This document shows, piece by piece, positions 1 to 7,973 of a stretch of 34,128 nucleotides of DNA. Made by a program: the position numbers and the translations under genes. Origin of the DNA: Parcubacteria group bacterium GW2011_GWD2_42_14 (GTDB taxonomy: Bacteria; Patescibacteriota; Minisyncoccia; Phycocordibacterales; UBA12088); NCBI GenBank assembly GCA_000998045.1, contig LCCS01000005.1, positions 1 through 34,128 on the forward strand, given 5' to 3'. The notes below the pieces were generated by a model that saw nothing but the letters and a program-made list of their open reading frames with translations, did not search any database and was not told where the DNA came from. Each line of letters starts with the position of its first letter. The stretch's first letter is position 1.

Positions 1-105
1 CAGTATCCACTGATATCGCTCCATTTGGATTGTTTCGTTCATTTTGACGGTCATTTAGCTACTCTACTAAATCCGCCATATGTGTGTGCACATTACCGAG
101 TAGTA

Positions 106-134
106 TTGACACATGTAGTTATATATGGTTATCT
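106..134 (+). promoter_or_regulatory. Sigma70-type promoter for the 201-620 gene
   Basis: TTGACA at 106-111 is followed after a 17-nt spacer by TTATCT at 129-134. This gives a leader of about 60 nt before the SD-led start at 201. Bases 1-105 hold no gene or other structure that I can support. Confidence 0.55.
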
Positions 135-200
135 ATATTTAGATTCAAATACTTCCAGAATCTCTTCAGCCAAAAAACAGAAAAACAGGAGAATACCGCC

Positions 201-620
201 ATGAAAGAAATCACCCCCGAGGAGAAGGAACAGTTCTTTGCTTTTTGGAATATCCAACGTCAAGCGATCAAAGGCCGTGTGTCCGTCGAAACAATGTACT
301 GGTTTAATGCCTTTACCGCGAAAGACAACATCGGCTACGAGTTCGGACAGCTTCGTCCAGGTAAACTCGGACAGTGGGACCTTTACCAGAACCTCACTGG
401 CGACCAAAGTGCCATCAATTGCGACGAAAACGAGGCATTGGTCGCATCCGGTCTCAACATCGCGGAAATCGCCGAGGAGAATCGCCGTGAATACTACCGT
501 GGAATCAGTGCGTGTCCCGACGATAAACTCGAAATTGCAATGTTCAACCGCTTTCAACATATGAGCCCAGAACAATTTGACGCCGAGATCGACCGCTTGG
601 AACAGCAACTTATTGAGTAA
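201..620 (+). CDS. Hypothetical protein, 139 aa
   Basis: I do not recognise this protein. It is a soluble, acidic 139-residue product with no signal peptide or membrane segment, opening MKEITPEEKEQFF and ending in a charged helical tail. The start at 201 is chosen because AGGAG lies at 187-191, 9 nt upstream; the longer open frame back to 84 lacks a ribosome site and would run through the promoter. Codons are rich in C-ending forms compared with the AT-rich gene at 1228, which fits an expressed SD-class gene. It has its own promoter (106-134) and terminator hairpin (653-680), so it is probably monocistronic. No function is inferred. Confidence 0.75.
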   Translation: MKEITPEEKEQFFAFWNIQRQAIKGRVSVETMYWFNAFTAKDNIGYEFGQLRPGKLGQWDLYQNLTGDQSAINCDENEALVASGLNIAEIAEENRREYYRGISACPDDKLEIAMFNRFQHMSPEQFDAEIDRLEQQLIE

Positions 621-652
621 AAAATGCTCAAAAAACGAGTGTCATGCTCAAA

Positions 653-684
653 AACGCCAACTCTACCAAGGGTTGGCGTTTCTC
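653..684 (+). terminator. Rho-independent-like terminator with CTCTACCAAG loop
   Basis: A perfect 9-bp stem, AACGCCAAC (653-661) with GTTGGCGTT (672-680), is followed by TCTCT. The loop and stem closely match the hairpin at 5113-5147 downstream of another small SD-led gene. Confidence 0.7.
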
Positions 685-779
685 TAATGAAAGTTGACTC
701 AGAAAATGTATATGATAAAAACTACTGTAGTTCCCAGACATATGTATGTATGTTTTGTTCCATAAAATTGGAGGTTTCA

Positions 780-1073
780 ATGCAAGTCAAAGACAGTCAA
801 GATGTGAAGGATTTCAAAAACCCTTCGGTGTACTGGACGCACCAAGGTGCTTTCTCGGTTGATCTGGCATCTGACGCAGACAAAAGTATCGTGCCCTCAT
901 CAGCAGAAATTAAAGATGACATCGTATATGTCAGCGATGGTTTTATCAAGCAGACTAAGGGCGGTATTCAGTTCTACTCCATCAGGAGTCCATTTCATTG
1001 GAGGTATTCAGACATCAAAGTCATCCGTGACGAAAATGGAGATTTGTTGTGGGTCAACGACAGATACCGATAA
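780..1073 (+). CDS. Hypothetical small protein, 97 aa
   Basis: The start at 780 is set by GGAGG at 770-774, 5 nt upstream; the open frame extends back to 624 but that part overlaps the preceding terminator. The 97-residue product is soluble, with alternating beta-like segments (YVSDGFIKQTKGGIQFYSI, then RSPFHWRYSDIKVI) and no signal peptide or TM segment. I do not recognise the family. A strong terminator follows at 1094-1127, so it is a stand-alone unit. Confidence 0.72.
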   Translation: MQVKDSQDVKDFKNPSVYWTHQGAFSVDLASDADKSIVPSSAEIKDDIVYVSDGFIKQTKGGIQFYSIRSPFHWRYSDIKVIRDENGDLLWVNDRYR

Positions 1074-1093
1074 CTTGACCGCCACCGCCCGTA

Positions 1094-1127
1094 AAAAGCC
1101 GTTCGTTTCTCTGCGAACGGTTTTTTT
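1094..1127 (+). terminator. Rho-independent terminator
   Basis: CCGTTCG (1099-1105) pairs with CGAACGG (1114-1120) around an 8-nt loop, followed by seven T residues at 1121-1127. This is the clearest intrinsic terminator on the left side. Confidence 0.85.
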
Positions 1128-1227
1128 ATCTTCATCATGTATTCATAATTATGTAATAGTATGTTGCACAGTAATGTAGAAATTATCTTCTTGTTACTGA
1201 CCCCTTATTTCTTACTGAGCACATAAC

Positions 1228-1785
1228 ATGGACAGCATTAAAAACATTGCCACAGGAACTATTCTGACACTCATTATTGGCGGGACTGCTTACTCTTTCA
1301 GTCAAGTTGATGTGGTGCAAAATTTTGCAAATGATACCGGATTAACACAGGAACAAGCACAACAATACATAGATGAAATCCCAGAGGAGGATTTGGCTTC
1401 TTGGGAAGTGATAGGTTCTGAATTCATTACAGAGGGGCAGGATTTGATTACTTTTGTAGATGACATTGACTGCGATACGTACGACTATCCATGGGAGTCA
1501 GCTTCGTTCTCATGTCTTGAAGGTAAAAATCAAATTGAGAAAATAGGTAGGGATAGTCTTTCATTGGGTCAAGCATACACAAAATTGGATTCAGATTCAG
1601 CGTCGGAAGATGATATACGCGAAACCATTAAACGTATAGATGAACTGAACGCTGACTACGAGTTAGCGGTTGTTAAAATTTTATTTATATCAGACCCGTC
1701 TGTAATTGATGAAACAAAGAAAACTAATTCATATAACAAAGCGATTTTGAAAGCTGTCCTCGAGAGTGCGGAAAATACTGACTAA
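1228..1785 (+). CDS. Membrane-anchored or secreted hypothetical protein, 185 aa
   Basis: Residues 8-25 are hydrophobic (TGTILTLIIGGTAYSF) and follow a short start with one Lys, so this is a single N-terminal anchor or uncleaved signal with an extracytoplasmic body of about 160 residues. The body is acidic and mostly helical. It has two Cys close together (DCDTYDYPWESASFSCLEG) that could form a disulfide. No SD is visible before ATG 1228. Base composition is much more AT-rich than the SD-led genes on its left. I do not recognise the family and assign no function. Confidence 0.65.
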   Translation: MDSIKNIATGTILTLIIGGTAYSFSQVDVVQNFANDTGLTQEQAQQYIDEIPEEDLASWEVIGSEFITEGQDLITFVDDIDCDTYDYPWESASFSCLEGKNQIEKIGRDSLSLGQAYTKLDSDSASEDDIRETIKRIDELNADYELAVVKILFISDPSVIDETKKTNSYNKAILKAVLESAENTD

Positions 1786-1886
1786 GTATTTCTGTTTGAG
1801 GTTGGTTTCTTTGTAGGTAACTACCCATGTTTTCCCAGGTTTGTTTTAAACCATGTTTTAATTATTTTCTTTGTTATACTTACCTC

Positions 1887-2957
1887 ATGGAAAATTTGGG
1901 ATATAACGAATTCTTCAAGTCTGCTTTTGAAACGTTACAAGCAGTTGGCTGTTCTCCTGCGCGGGTAACTGCTGAACATAAAGGCGCATACAAGGTAAAA
2001 AATGCTACAGGCGAGTTCCTAGCAAAGGTGACCGGCAAGCAAATGTTTACTGCTACCTCACGGGAGGATTATCCCGCAGTTGGCGACTGGGTCGCGATAC
2101 AAGAACTGGATCAAGAAAACGCGACTATTCATGCTGTGCTACCACGGAAAACGATTCTTAAGAGAAAGTATAACAACAAAAATGATTCGCAACTTATCGC
2201 AACAAATATCGACATCGCTTTTATCGTAGCATCTGTTGATAGGGATTTTAATCTAAACCGTTTTGAGAGATATATTGCACTCGCACATGATGGCGGTGTG
2301 CAGTCTACTATCATCGTTAACAAGATAGACTTACTTTCTAAGGATGAACTAGACTCAAAAATAGCTCACCTACAAGAAAGATTTCCAGATATCACCGTAC
2401 TGACCACCAGTACTGTCAGAAAGGACGGGTTGCAAGAACTAGCAGAATATATGGAAAAGGAGAAAACATACTGTTTCCTCGGTTCTTCTGGTGTGGGGAA
2501 GTCGTCTTTAATAAACAGTTTATTGGGAGAAAATGCACTGGAAACGGGTGAGATAAGTTTCCAAACAGGGAGAGGAAAACATGTCACCACAGGGAGGGAA
2601 ATGTACTTTCTGAAAAATGGCGGGATTGTCGTAGACAATCCCGGAATGCGAGAAGTAGGAATGACTGACACAAATGCCGGTGTCGATACCCTGTTTGATG
2701 AGATAGTTACCCTAGCGGAAAAATGCAAGTACCCCGACTGTACACATACCCACGAGTCAGGGTGCAACGTAGCTCCTCACATACAGTCTGGAAGAATTGA
2801 CGAAGATAAGTTCTCTAATTATGTACGATTAAAAAAAGAGGCTGACTTCTACGAAATGTCCGAATACGAGAAAAGAAACAAAGACAAGAAGTTTGGAAAG
2901 TTCCTGAAGAAAGCAAAAAAGACTATGGGTGAATGTGGGTATGATGCATACCAATAA
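1887..2957 (+). CDS. rsgA: Small ribosomal subunit biogenesis GTPase RsgA
   Basis: This is a 356-aa circularly permuted GTPase that acts in late 30S maturation. An N-terminal OB-like region (about residues 25-90, with VGDWVAI) is followed by G4 NKIDLL, then the P-loop GSSGVGKSSLIN, then G3 DNPGMRE: the permuted G4-G1-G3 order diagnostic of RsgA/YjeQ. A C-terminal zinc knuckle is present (KCKYPDCTHTHESGC, Cys/Cys/His/Cys). The start at 1887 is preferred over in-frame ATG 1827 because homology begins near here and TATACT (1875-1880) ends 6 nt upstream, implying a leaderless transcript; there is no SD. A bidirectional hairpin follows at 2962-2993. Confidence 0.95.
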   Translation: MENLGYNEFFKSAFETLQAVGCSPARVTAEHKGAYKVKNATGEFLAKVTGKQMFTATSREDYPAVGDWVAIQELDQENATIHAVLPRKTILKRKYNNKNDSQLIATNIDIAFIVASVDRDFNLNRFERYIALAHDGGVQSTIIVNKIDLLSKDELDSKIAHLQERFPDITVLTTSTVRKDGLQELAEYMEKEKTYCFLGSSGVGKSSLINSLLGENALETGEISFQTGRGKHVTTGREMYFLKNGGIVVDNPGMREVGMTDTNAGVDTLFDEIVTLAEKCKYPDCTHTHESGCNVAPHIQSGRIDEDKFSNYVRLKKEADFYEMSEYEKRNKDKKFGKFLKKAKKTMGECGYDAYQ

Positions 2958-2961
2958 CCCA

Positions 2962-2999
2962 ATATGGGTATAAGTCTGACCTTATACCCATATGTATCC
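2962..2999. terminator. Bidirectional terminator between convergent genes
   Basis: Perfect 13-bp stem: ATATGGGTATAAG (2962-2974) with CTTATACCCATAT (2981-2993), 6-nt loop. It sits between the stop of rsgA and the convergent stop of the MliC-like gene, with a T-rich stretch a few bases further right. Confidence 0.7.
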
Positions 3000-3016
3000 T
3001 ATTTTTTAACAATTAC

Positions 3017-3484
3017 TTACCCTTCTGTTACACATTCTGCAAAAGTGGTGGTACCGTTTTGCGTTACAGAAGCAGTGTCTCCTTTATTCCAAAACACGAA
3101 TGACTCATCGTCCTTTGCATATCGTGCTCCTGACCCTGACATCGCACGTGGTAAGGATATGTTGGTTCCGTCACTCATTTGAAGATCAACAAACTGATCA
3201 TCTGATGGATAGAATGTTGCGGTGATTGTTTTGCTATCGGCACACGTAAAGAGCGCCACCTTCGGAGTAGCTGTGGTGCAGTATCTCTCCCATGCTCGCT
3301 CACAAGCCTTTCGTGCCTCGCACCATGAGTATCCTGCTCCGGTAAGACATCCTTCTTCTGTTGTATCTCCACCAATAACTTGTGGCTCGTTAACCTGTTG
3401 TTCTTGATTTGTGTAATTGTTGATTAATATGAATACTCCAATTATCACGGCCAGAGAAACAAAAATTCTAAGTAACCATTTCAT
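3017..3484 (-). CDS. Membrane-anchored MliC-like (lysozyme inhibitor) domain protein
   Basis: 155 aa. Residues 4-22 form a TM anchor with no lipobox Cys, so the rest should face outside. A Cys-rich linker (CLTGAGYSWCEARKACERAW) leads into a C-terminal domain with the MliC/PF09864 pattern: F-T-C, short strands, a LSDG-like turn (MSDGTNISLP), then the SGSGARYA signature, an F-W-x-KGD segment and a final Cys (FAEC). The MliC family binds C-type lysozyme, so this may protect an exposed cell wall. There is no SD; TAACTT (3491-3496) ends 6 nt before the start, a weak leaderless-type signal. The domain call is good; lysozyme binding itself is inferred from the family. Confidence 0.8.
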   Translation of the reverse strand: MKWLLRIFVSLAVIIGVFILINNYTNQEQQVNEPQVIGGDTTEEGCLTGAGYSWCEARKACERAWERYCTTATPKVALFTCADSKTITATFYPSDDQFVDLQMSDGTNISLPRAMSGSGARYAKDDESFVFWNKGDTASVTQNGTTTFAECVTEG

Positions 3485-3690
3485 AGTGTAAAGTTATTTT
3501 TTTAATGCTTGAATTATAAAATACTTTAATTGGTAGTACAATCAAAACATTGCGTAATTTTTGTTTAAATACTGTTGAAATATAAGGCTAACATATTGAA
3601 GACAGAGTATTGTGTGTGGTACGTCATAACCACAGAAGCACTTTTTGCTTACCAACTAACTTTTAGTAATTAATTCACTACAAAATTACC

Positions 3691-4674
3691 ATGAACAAGA
3701 AAACACTCTTGGGTGCATTTATAATTTTTTCATTTGTACTCACCACACTTGTAACAGTGCCAACAGTAGATGCTAAACAGGGTGAGGACTCTGTAGGAAA
3801 ACCAGCTTTTCCTGGAAACTCTTTGTACGGAAGGATGCATAATCCAAACTTCATGTACAAATGGGGCAACCAAAACTTCGGAAGTTTTGAAAACCTCCTA
3901 AAGTATCTACAAGAAAACAGCCACCTTTGGAAGAAAAACAAAACTGGAAAAACTCCTTGTACTTTTTGCGAGGCAACCACTAGCAGTAGCACGCTTGTAA
4001 ACGTTATCACAAAAAGCGCAACAAACATTGACGACGACTCTGCTACACTAGGTGCTACAGTCGAGCTTGATGAAGGAGAAACAGCTGAGGTTTGGTTCAA
4101 GTATGGAACCACTTCATCAAAACTTACTTCTGAAACAGACAAGGTGACCCTTGACGATGAAGATGCGGATTCTTACACAAAAGAAATTACAGGATTGGAT
4201 GAAAATACCCGTTACTACTACCGTGTAGTAGCTGAAGATGAGGAAGATAACTTAGACTATGGAAAAATTCTTTACTTCACTACAGATGAAACTGGAACTT
4301 CAGAAGAAGTCGCTCCAACAGTAACGACCCGTACACCTGCTGAAATTACTGACGACTCTGCAACTATTCGAGGTCGTGTAGAAATGGAAGACTTTGAGAA
4401 TGGTATTGTATTCTTTGTCTACGGTACAGATGAGGACAGTATCGATAACATTGCTGACGACTTTGACACATTTGCTGATATCGATGAGTCAGGTGACGAA
4501 CTTAACAAGGCACAAGTAGAAGATGATCTTGACGGTGAAGCTTCGTACGAACACGAGGTAGAAGACCTTGATGGAGACACGAAATATTACTATCGTGTCG
4601 GAGTACAGTATGAAAACGAAGATGGTGAAGACACACTCGTACTCGGAGAGACAGAAACACTTACAACTGAGTAA
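3691..4674 (+). CDS. Secreted protein with two Fn3-like beta-sandwich domains
   Basis: 327 aa. A signal peptide is evident (MNKK, hydrophobic 5-25, probable cleavage after VDA at about 28). Residues 30-90 are a Trp/Asn-rich segment ending in CTFC. Two similar domains follow at about 105-198 and 208-327. Each starts with an ITxDSATLxA/SATIRG strand and contains the TRYYYRV / TKYYYRV strand typical of fibronectin III-like folds. The protein is strongly acidic. It is probably a cell-surface or extracellular adhesion or structural protein. No SD is present; a TACAAA element ends 6 nt before ATG. A terminator follows at 4689-4726. Confidence 0.78.
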   Translation: MNKKTLLGAFIIFSFVLTTLVTVPTVDAKQGEDSVGKPAFPGNSLYGRMHNPNFMYKWGNQNFGSFENLLKYLQENSHLWKKNKTGKTPCTFCEATTSSSTLVNVITKSATNIDDDSATLGATVELDEGETAEVWFKYGTTSSKLTSETDKVTLDDEDADSYTKEITGLDENTRYYYRVVAEDEEDNLDYGKILYFTTDETGTSEEVAPTVTTRTPAEITDDSATIRGRVEMEDFENGIVFFVYGTDEDSIDNIADDFDTFADIDESGDELNKAQVEDDLDGEASYEHEVEDLDGDTKYYYRVGVQYENEDGEDTLVLGETETLTTE

Positions 4675-4688
4675 CACTTGTCACTAAA

Positions 4689-4726
4689 AACAATACGCCC
4701 GCACACAAGTGCGGGTGTATTGTTTA
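4689..4726 (+). terminator. Rho-independent terminator
   Basis: CAATAC-gc-CCGCAC (4691-4704) pairs with GTGCGGGTGTATTG (4709-4722), followed by TTTATT. It lies 15 nt after the Fn3-like gene. Confidence 0.8.
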
Positions 4727-4848
4727 TTCGAGTGGGCAAATGGAAACAGTTTCATAGTGCACGTGTTGACTGGATTATGTTTTATTTTAAGTTACTATAC
4801 GGCGAGACTACAGTAGGATATCCTTGAGAAAATTCACTTGGAGGAATC

Positions 4849-5094
4849 ATGCAAAACTATACTGGAGTAATAATACGTAAAATTCCGGGGACGCTCAGCA
4901 AGGAATGGAAAGTAAAGGTAGAAGATTTACCCGAAAATGGGAAGTACGCCGGAAAAAGTATCAATACGACTTCAGACATACAAGGACTTGATGTCGGTAT
5001 CAGAGTATCCTTGAAGGTTATCAAGACGTATGGGAATCCAAAAAACCCATACGAAAAGTTGAATATCCGTGAAAAAATTCCAGTGTGCAATTAA
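4849..5094 (+). CDS. Hypothetical small protein, 81 aa
   Basis: Start fixed by GGAGG at 4840-4844, 4 nt upstream of ATG. The 81-residue basic product has repeated short strands (YTGVIIRKIPG, WKVKVEDLP, RVSLKVIKTYG) suggesting a small beta-barrel, perhaps OB-like, but I do not recognise a family. It is a stand-alone SD-class gene closed by a hairpin that closely resembles the one after the 201-620 gene. Confidence 0.68.
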   Translation: MQNYTGVIIRKIPGTLSKEWKVKVEDLPENGKYAGKSINTTSDIQGLDVGIRVSLKVIKTYGNPKNPYEKLNIREKIPVCN

Positions 5095-5112
5095 TGCCTC
5101 GTTTTAAGTTCG

Positions 5113-5147
5113 AAACGCCATCTCTACCAAGATTTGGCGTTTCTTTT
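5113..5147 (+). terminator. Rho-independent terminator with CTCTACCAAG loop
   Basis: AAACGCCA (5113-5120) pairs with TGGCGTTT (5135-5142), followed by CTTTTTT. It is near-identical over about 30 nt, loop included, to the hairpin at 653-684. Confidence 0.8.
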
Positions 5148-5292
5148 TTATATAATTTAATCGTCAGTACGGTGGTACGACTTTAACTCAATAAAAAAAT
5201 AGGCTGAGCCTTTACTATGATGAAAAAAATGCTATGGTGGATTTAGGAATGTCTTCTAATCTAATATAGAAACCTTTTTGCAAGGAGTGGTA

Positions 5293-5637
5293 ATGAAAAC
5301 AACAAAAATAGTTCTGGTAAGTTATCCTCTAGAAGGGAATCTTCAAATATGTTTAGCCGAGATACTGAAAATATGCATTAATGCGCAAAGGGCAAGATAC
5401 ATCCCAGTTGCCCCCCAGATTTTTGCTATAGTAGACCAGCGAAATACAGACCAGCAAACCCACAGGGTGGTTTCAGATTGTATCGAAATGTATTTGTCTA
5501 ACATGTTGGTGGACGAGCTGTGGCTGTACGGAAGTGAGTTAACAAAAGACATGATCGCTTCTGTTCGTTTGGCTCACCGACATAGTATTCGAATAGTACC
5601 GAAGTCCGAAATACTACGAAGGTTTTTTGTTTCATAG
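5293..5637 (+). CDS. DUF7768-like / nucleoside deoxyribosyltransferase-fold protein
   Basis: 114 aa, start at 5293 behind AAGGAG (5282-5287). The layout matches the small Rossmann-like DUF7768/DUF4406 group: an N-terminal VLVSYPLEGNL strand-loop, a helix with a conserved Cys context (ILKICINAQ), the IPVAPQIFA strand, a helix ending before LWLYGSELT, then MIASVRLAHRHSIRIV. Relatives are often encoded by phages and mobile DNA and resemble nucleoside 2-deoxyribosyltransferases, but enzymatic activity is mostly unproven. The usual Asp/Glu of that family is not obvious here, so I do not assign a reaction. It converges with the ABC operon through a shared hairpin. Confidence 0.6.
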   Translation: MKTTKIVLVSYPLEGNLQICLAEILKICINAQRARYIPVAPQIFAIVDQRNTDQQTHRVVSDCIEMYLSNMLVDELWLYGSELTKDMIASVRLAHRHSIRIVPKSEILRRFFVS

Positions 5638-5660
5638 ACTACGTTTTTTTTAACAAAACA

Positions 5661-5700
5661 AAAACCGCTTAGCAGAATACGCTAAGCGGTTTTCTGTTTT
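5661..5700. terminator. Bidirectional terminator
   Basis: AAAACCGCTTAGC (5661-5673) pairs perfectly with GCTAAGCGGTTTT (5681-5693) around a 7-nt loop. It has T-runs on the plus side and a complementary A-rich flank (5652-5664), so it can serve both the DUF7768-like gene (+) and the ABC exporter operon (-). Confidence 0.85.
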
Positions 5701-5727
5701 AACTCATATCACTTATTACATTGACTA

Positions 5728-6534
5728 TTACATTGACCTCTTTCTAAAAAGATAAGCAGTAATCGGAATAGAAATAACCAAGGAACTCACACACCAGACC
5801 AAACTAATCCATCCATGATTTCCTATTGATGTTCCCACCATAAGCGCTCGTATTGCTTCTATTATATGTGTTATCGGCTGGTTTTCAGCAAAAACTCTAA
5901 GAAACCATGGCATGCTGTCAGTCGGCACAAAGGCAGCACTGGCAAATGTAAGTGGAAACACAAAGAAAAATCCCATCCATTGCACTGACTCGACGCTTTT
6001 TGCAAGCAAGCCCATGATGGCAGCTATCCAAGATACCGAAAATGTAAACAAGAGTGCCAGAGCAAAGATCATAACCCATTCACGTACGTCAGCTTCTGGA
6101 CGAAAGCCGATAAACAATGCTGTAATGATAAGGACGATAGAGGAAATAAAGTTGCGCACCAAGTCAGCTACTACATGCCCCGTTATAACAGCCGAATTAA
6201 GAATTGGAAGCGAACGAAACCGATCAACAATTCCTCTCTTGATGTCAGTCGCCACACTCAAAGACGTCGTTAATGCCCCAAATGCCAACGTCTGAACTAA
6301 GATTCCCGCAACGAGGAAATTCACGTAGGAAACTCCTCCAGTATTAATCGCGCCTCCAAATACGTACCTAAAAAGCAACATAAACATTATTGGCTGAATG
6401 GTTGAGCCCAATAGCTGATCTGGATTTTTAGTAATATGTCTGATACTCCGGAGTACAAGAACCCAAATATCCAAAAGAGCATAGTACAGCCTTCCGTGAC
6501 TCTGATCTATTTTTCTATTGATTGTATTTTTCAT
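5728..6534 (-). CDS. ABC-2 type transporter permease (DrrB-like)
   Basis: 268 aa from the start at 6534, which lies 1 nt after the stop of the upstream ATPase gene; an alternative in-frame ATG at 6576 would overlap that gene by about 40 nt. The protein shows the ABC-2 permease layout: an amphipathic N-terminus, LRSIRHITKNPDQLLGSTIQP, then about six hydrophobic segments, and a conserved loop with EAIRALMVG before the last TM. With the ATPase it forms a two-gene DrrAB-type exporter, a class that extrudes drugs, lipids or glycolipids. The substrate cannot be told from the sequence. Confidence 0.88.
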   Translation of the reverse strand: MKNTINRKIDQSHGRLYYALLDIWVLVLRSIRHITKNPDQLLGSTIQPIMFMLLFRYVFGGAINTGGVSYVNFLVAGILVQTLAFGALTTSLSVATDIKRGIVDRFRSLPILNSAVITGHVVADLVRNFISSIVLIITALFIGFRPEADVREWVMIFALALLFTFSVSWIAAIMGLLAKSVESVQWMGFFFVFPLTFASAAFVPTDSMPWFLRVFAENQPITHIIEAIRALMVGTSIGNHGWISLVWCVSSLVISIPITAYLFRKRSM

Positions 6535-6535
6535 A

Positions 6536-7525
6536 CTATTTGGAACTTGAAGTAGATTCAGTTGTACTTTCATCACCTTCTATCTCTCTGCCTGTTAATT
6601 CAAGAAATACATCATCGAGTGTTGGTTTATGTACGGACATGGCGTCAATTTCGATTTGTTCACTATACAAAATATCAAGTATCTCTTTTACTGCTCTAAC
6701 ACTGCCGTCCGTAGCCACTCGTATTTCTCTCTCTTCTTTATTCGATTGCAAACCATCTCGTGCCAACATCGTAAGAGCTTTATCAAAATCACTGATTTTT
6801 TCAATAACAATATGAATGTGTTCACTCCCAACAGTCGCTTTGAGCTCATCTGCTGTTCCTATTGCTATAATCTTTCCATGGTCGAGCACTGCTATCTGGT
6901 CTGCAAGTTTGTCTGCTTCTTCCAAGTACTGGGTCGTGAGGAGAATCGTGGCTCCTTCTTTCATCAGGTTTTCTATGATGCCCCACATGGTCAATCTACT
7001 TCGCGGATCAAGTCCTGTAGTCGGTTCATCGAGAAAGATGATAGGTGGATGTGCGATAAGACTGAGTGCTAGGTCCAGTCGTCTCCGCATACCTCCTGAG
7101 TACGTTTTGGTCGGACGATCAGCTGCGGGGGTAATATCGAATTGTTCGAGTAATTCCTCCGCCCTCCGCACGCTCTCCGCTTTGCTTAGGTGGTACAAGC
7201 GACCCATCATAACTAAATTTTCTCTTCCAGTTAGAAACTCATCGACAGCAGCAAACTGCCCAGTGAGGCCAATATTGTGGCGTACCTGTTCTGCTTCTTG
7301 TACCACATCAAAACCGTTTACGTATATTTCTCCTTCATCAGGAGTAAGAAGCGTGCTTAGGATTCTCACCGTAGTGGTTTTGCCTGCACCATTTGGACCG
7401 AGCAGGGCAAGCATAGTACCTCGCTGTACAGACAGATTTAACCCTTCAAGAACTTTTACGTTACCGAACGTTTTCTTTAGTCCACGTATGTGGATAGCGG
7501 ATTTTTCTGTAATGTCATTTTTCAT
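6536..7525 (-). CDS. ABC transporter ATP-binding protein (DrrA-like)
   Basis: 329 aa. Walker A GPNGAGKTT is near residue 43, signature YSGGMRRRLDLA near 143, Walker B IIFLDEPTTGLD near 163, and the switch His lies in ILLTTQYLEEADKLAD (Q in place of H at the usual LTTHYLEEAE position). A C-terminal DUF4162-like extension (about 230-310) is typical of DrrA/NodI-type subunits, followed by a Ser-rich tail. It is first in a two-gene operon and immediately precedes the permease. No SD is seen; TAATAC lies a few bases before ATG. Confidence 0.92.
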   Translation of the reverse strand: MKNDITEKSAIHIRGLKKTFGNVKVLEGLNLSVQRGTMLALLGPNGAGKTTTVRILSTLLTPDEGEIYVNGFDVVQEAEQVRHNIGLTGQFAAVDEFLTGRENLVMMGRLYHLSKAESVRRAEELLEQFDITPAADRPTKTYSGGMRRRLDLALSLIAHPPIIFLDEPTTGLDPRSRLTMWGIIENLMKEGATILLTTQYLEEADKLADQIAVLDHGKIIAIGTADELKATVGSEHIHIVIEKISDFDKALTMLARDGLQSNKEEREIRVATDGSVRAVKEILDILYSEQIEIDAMSVHKPTLDDVFLELTGREIEGDESTTESTSSSK

Positions 7526-7669
7526 ATAGGTATTAGAGATTTGAAAAAATGTAAATTGTCTTGAGACTTAACATTCTTAGTCGGAGTATTGATAGAAGTA
7601 CATCAATAGTACGCTGTATACTATAGGTATCTTTCATTAGTAGTTCTGCTGGAATACACCTCGTTATAT

Positions 7670-7960
7670 ATGACACCTTCACCTTCAACAACTAAACGTA
7701 TCAAAACAAAAAGGGCTTCATTTGATACGAACGGAGAGGGAAGTAAGGTAGTGCTCTATAACTGCAACTGCCACACCTTCGATAGTGTCATTGTTCAACT
7801 TCTGTATGCAATTGAGTGTTCGTTTGAACAGGCTAAAAGATATGCGTACGTCATTCACCTCAATGGCAAAGCAACCGTCTATAAAGGTACACAAGAAAAG
7901 TGTGATGACGTGGCTGACAAGCTTGCTGAAATCGGTCTTATCGTACGCGTCACCTCGTAA
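7670..7960 (+). CDS. ClpS-like adaptor with altered N-degron pocket
   Basis: 96 aa. After a basic disordered N-terminus of about 24 residues, the body follows ClpS: KVVLYN-CN-CHTFDSVI, then SFEQAKRYAYVIHLNGKATV, then a last strand GLIVRVTS. ClpS feeds N-end-rule substrates to the ClpA/ClpC AAA+ unfoldase. Aligned by eye, the pocket Asn is kept (N31) and the His of the VIHLNGKA segment is kept (H63), but the two acidic residues of the usual N-D-D motif are Cys32 and Asn33. That could change or abolish recognition of a free N-terminus. It is convergent with the histidine kinase, 13 nt apart. Family call good; function uncertain. Confidence 0.75.
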   Translation: MTPSPSTTKRIKTKRASFDTNGEGSKVVLYNCNCHTFDSVIVQLLYAIECSFEQAKRYAYVIHLNGKATVYKGTQEKCDDVADKLAEIGLIVRVTS

Positions 7961-7973
7961 GTAACGGAAAAGT

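Noticed and set aside
84-200. Upstream extension of the 201-620 gene from ATG 84
   Set aside because: It overlaps the TTGACA/TTATCT promoter and lacks an SD, while AGGAG sits 9 nt before ATG 201.
624-779. Upstream extension of the 780-1073 gene from 624
   Set aside because: It runs through the terminator hairpin at 653-680; GGAGG at 770-774 points to the start at 780.
201-1073. Toxin-antitoxin pair
   Set aside because: The two genes are separated by a terminator and show no toxin or antitoxin family motif.
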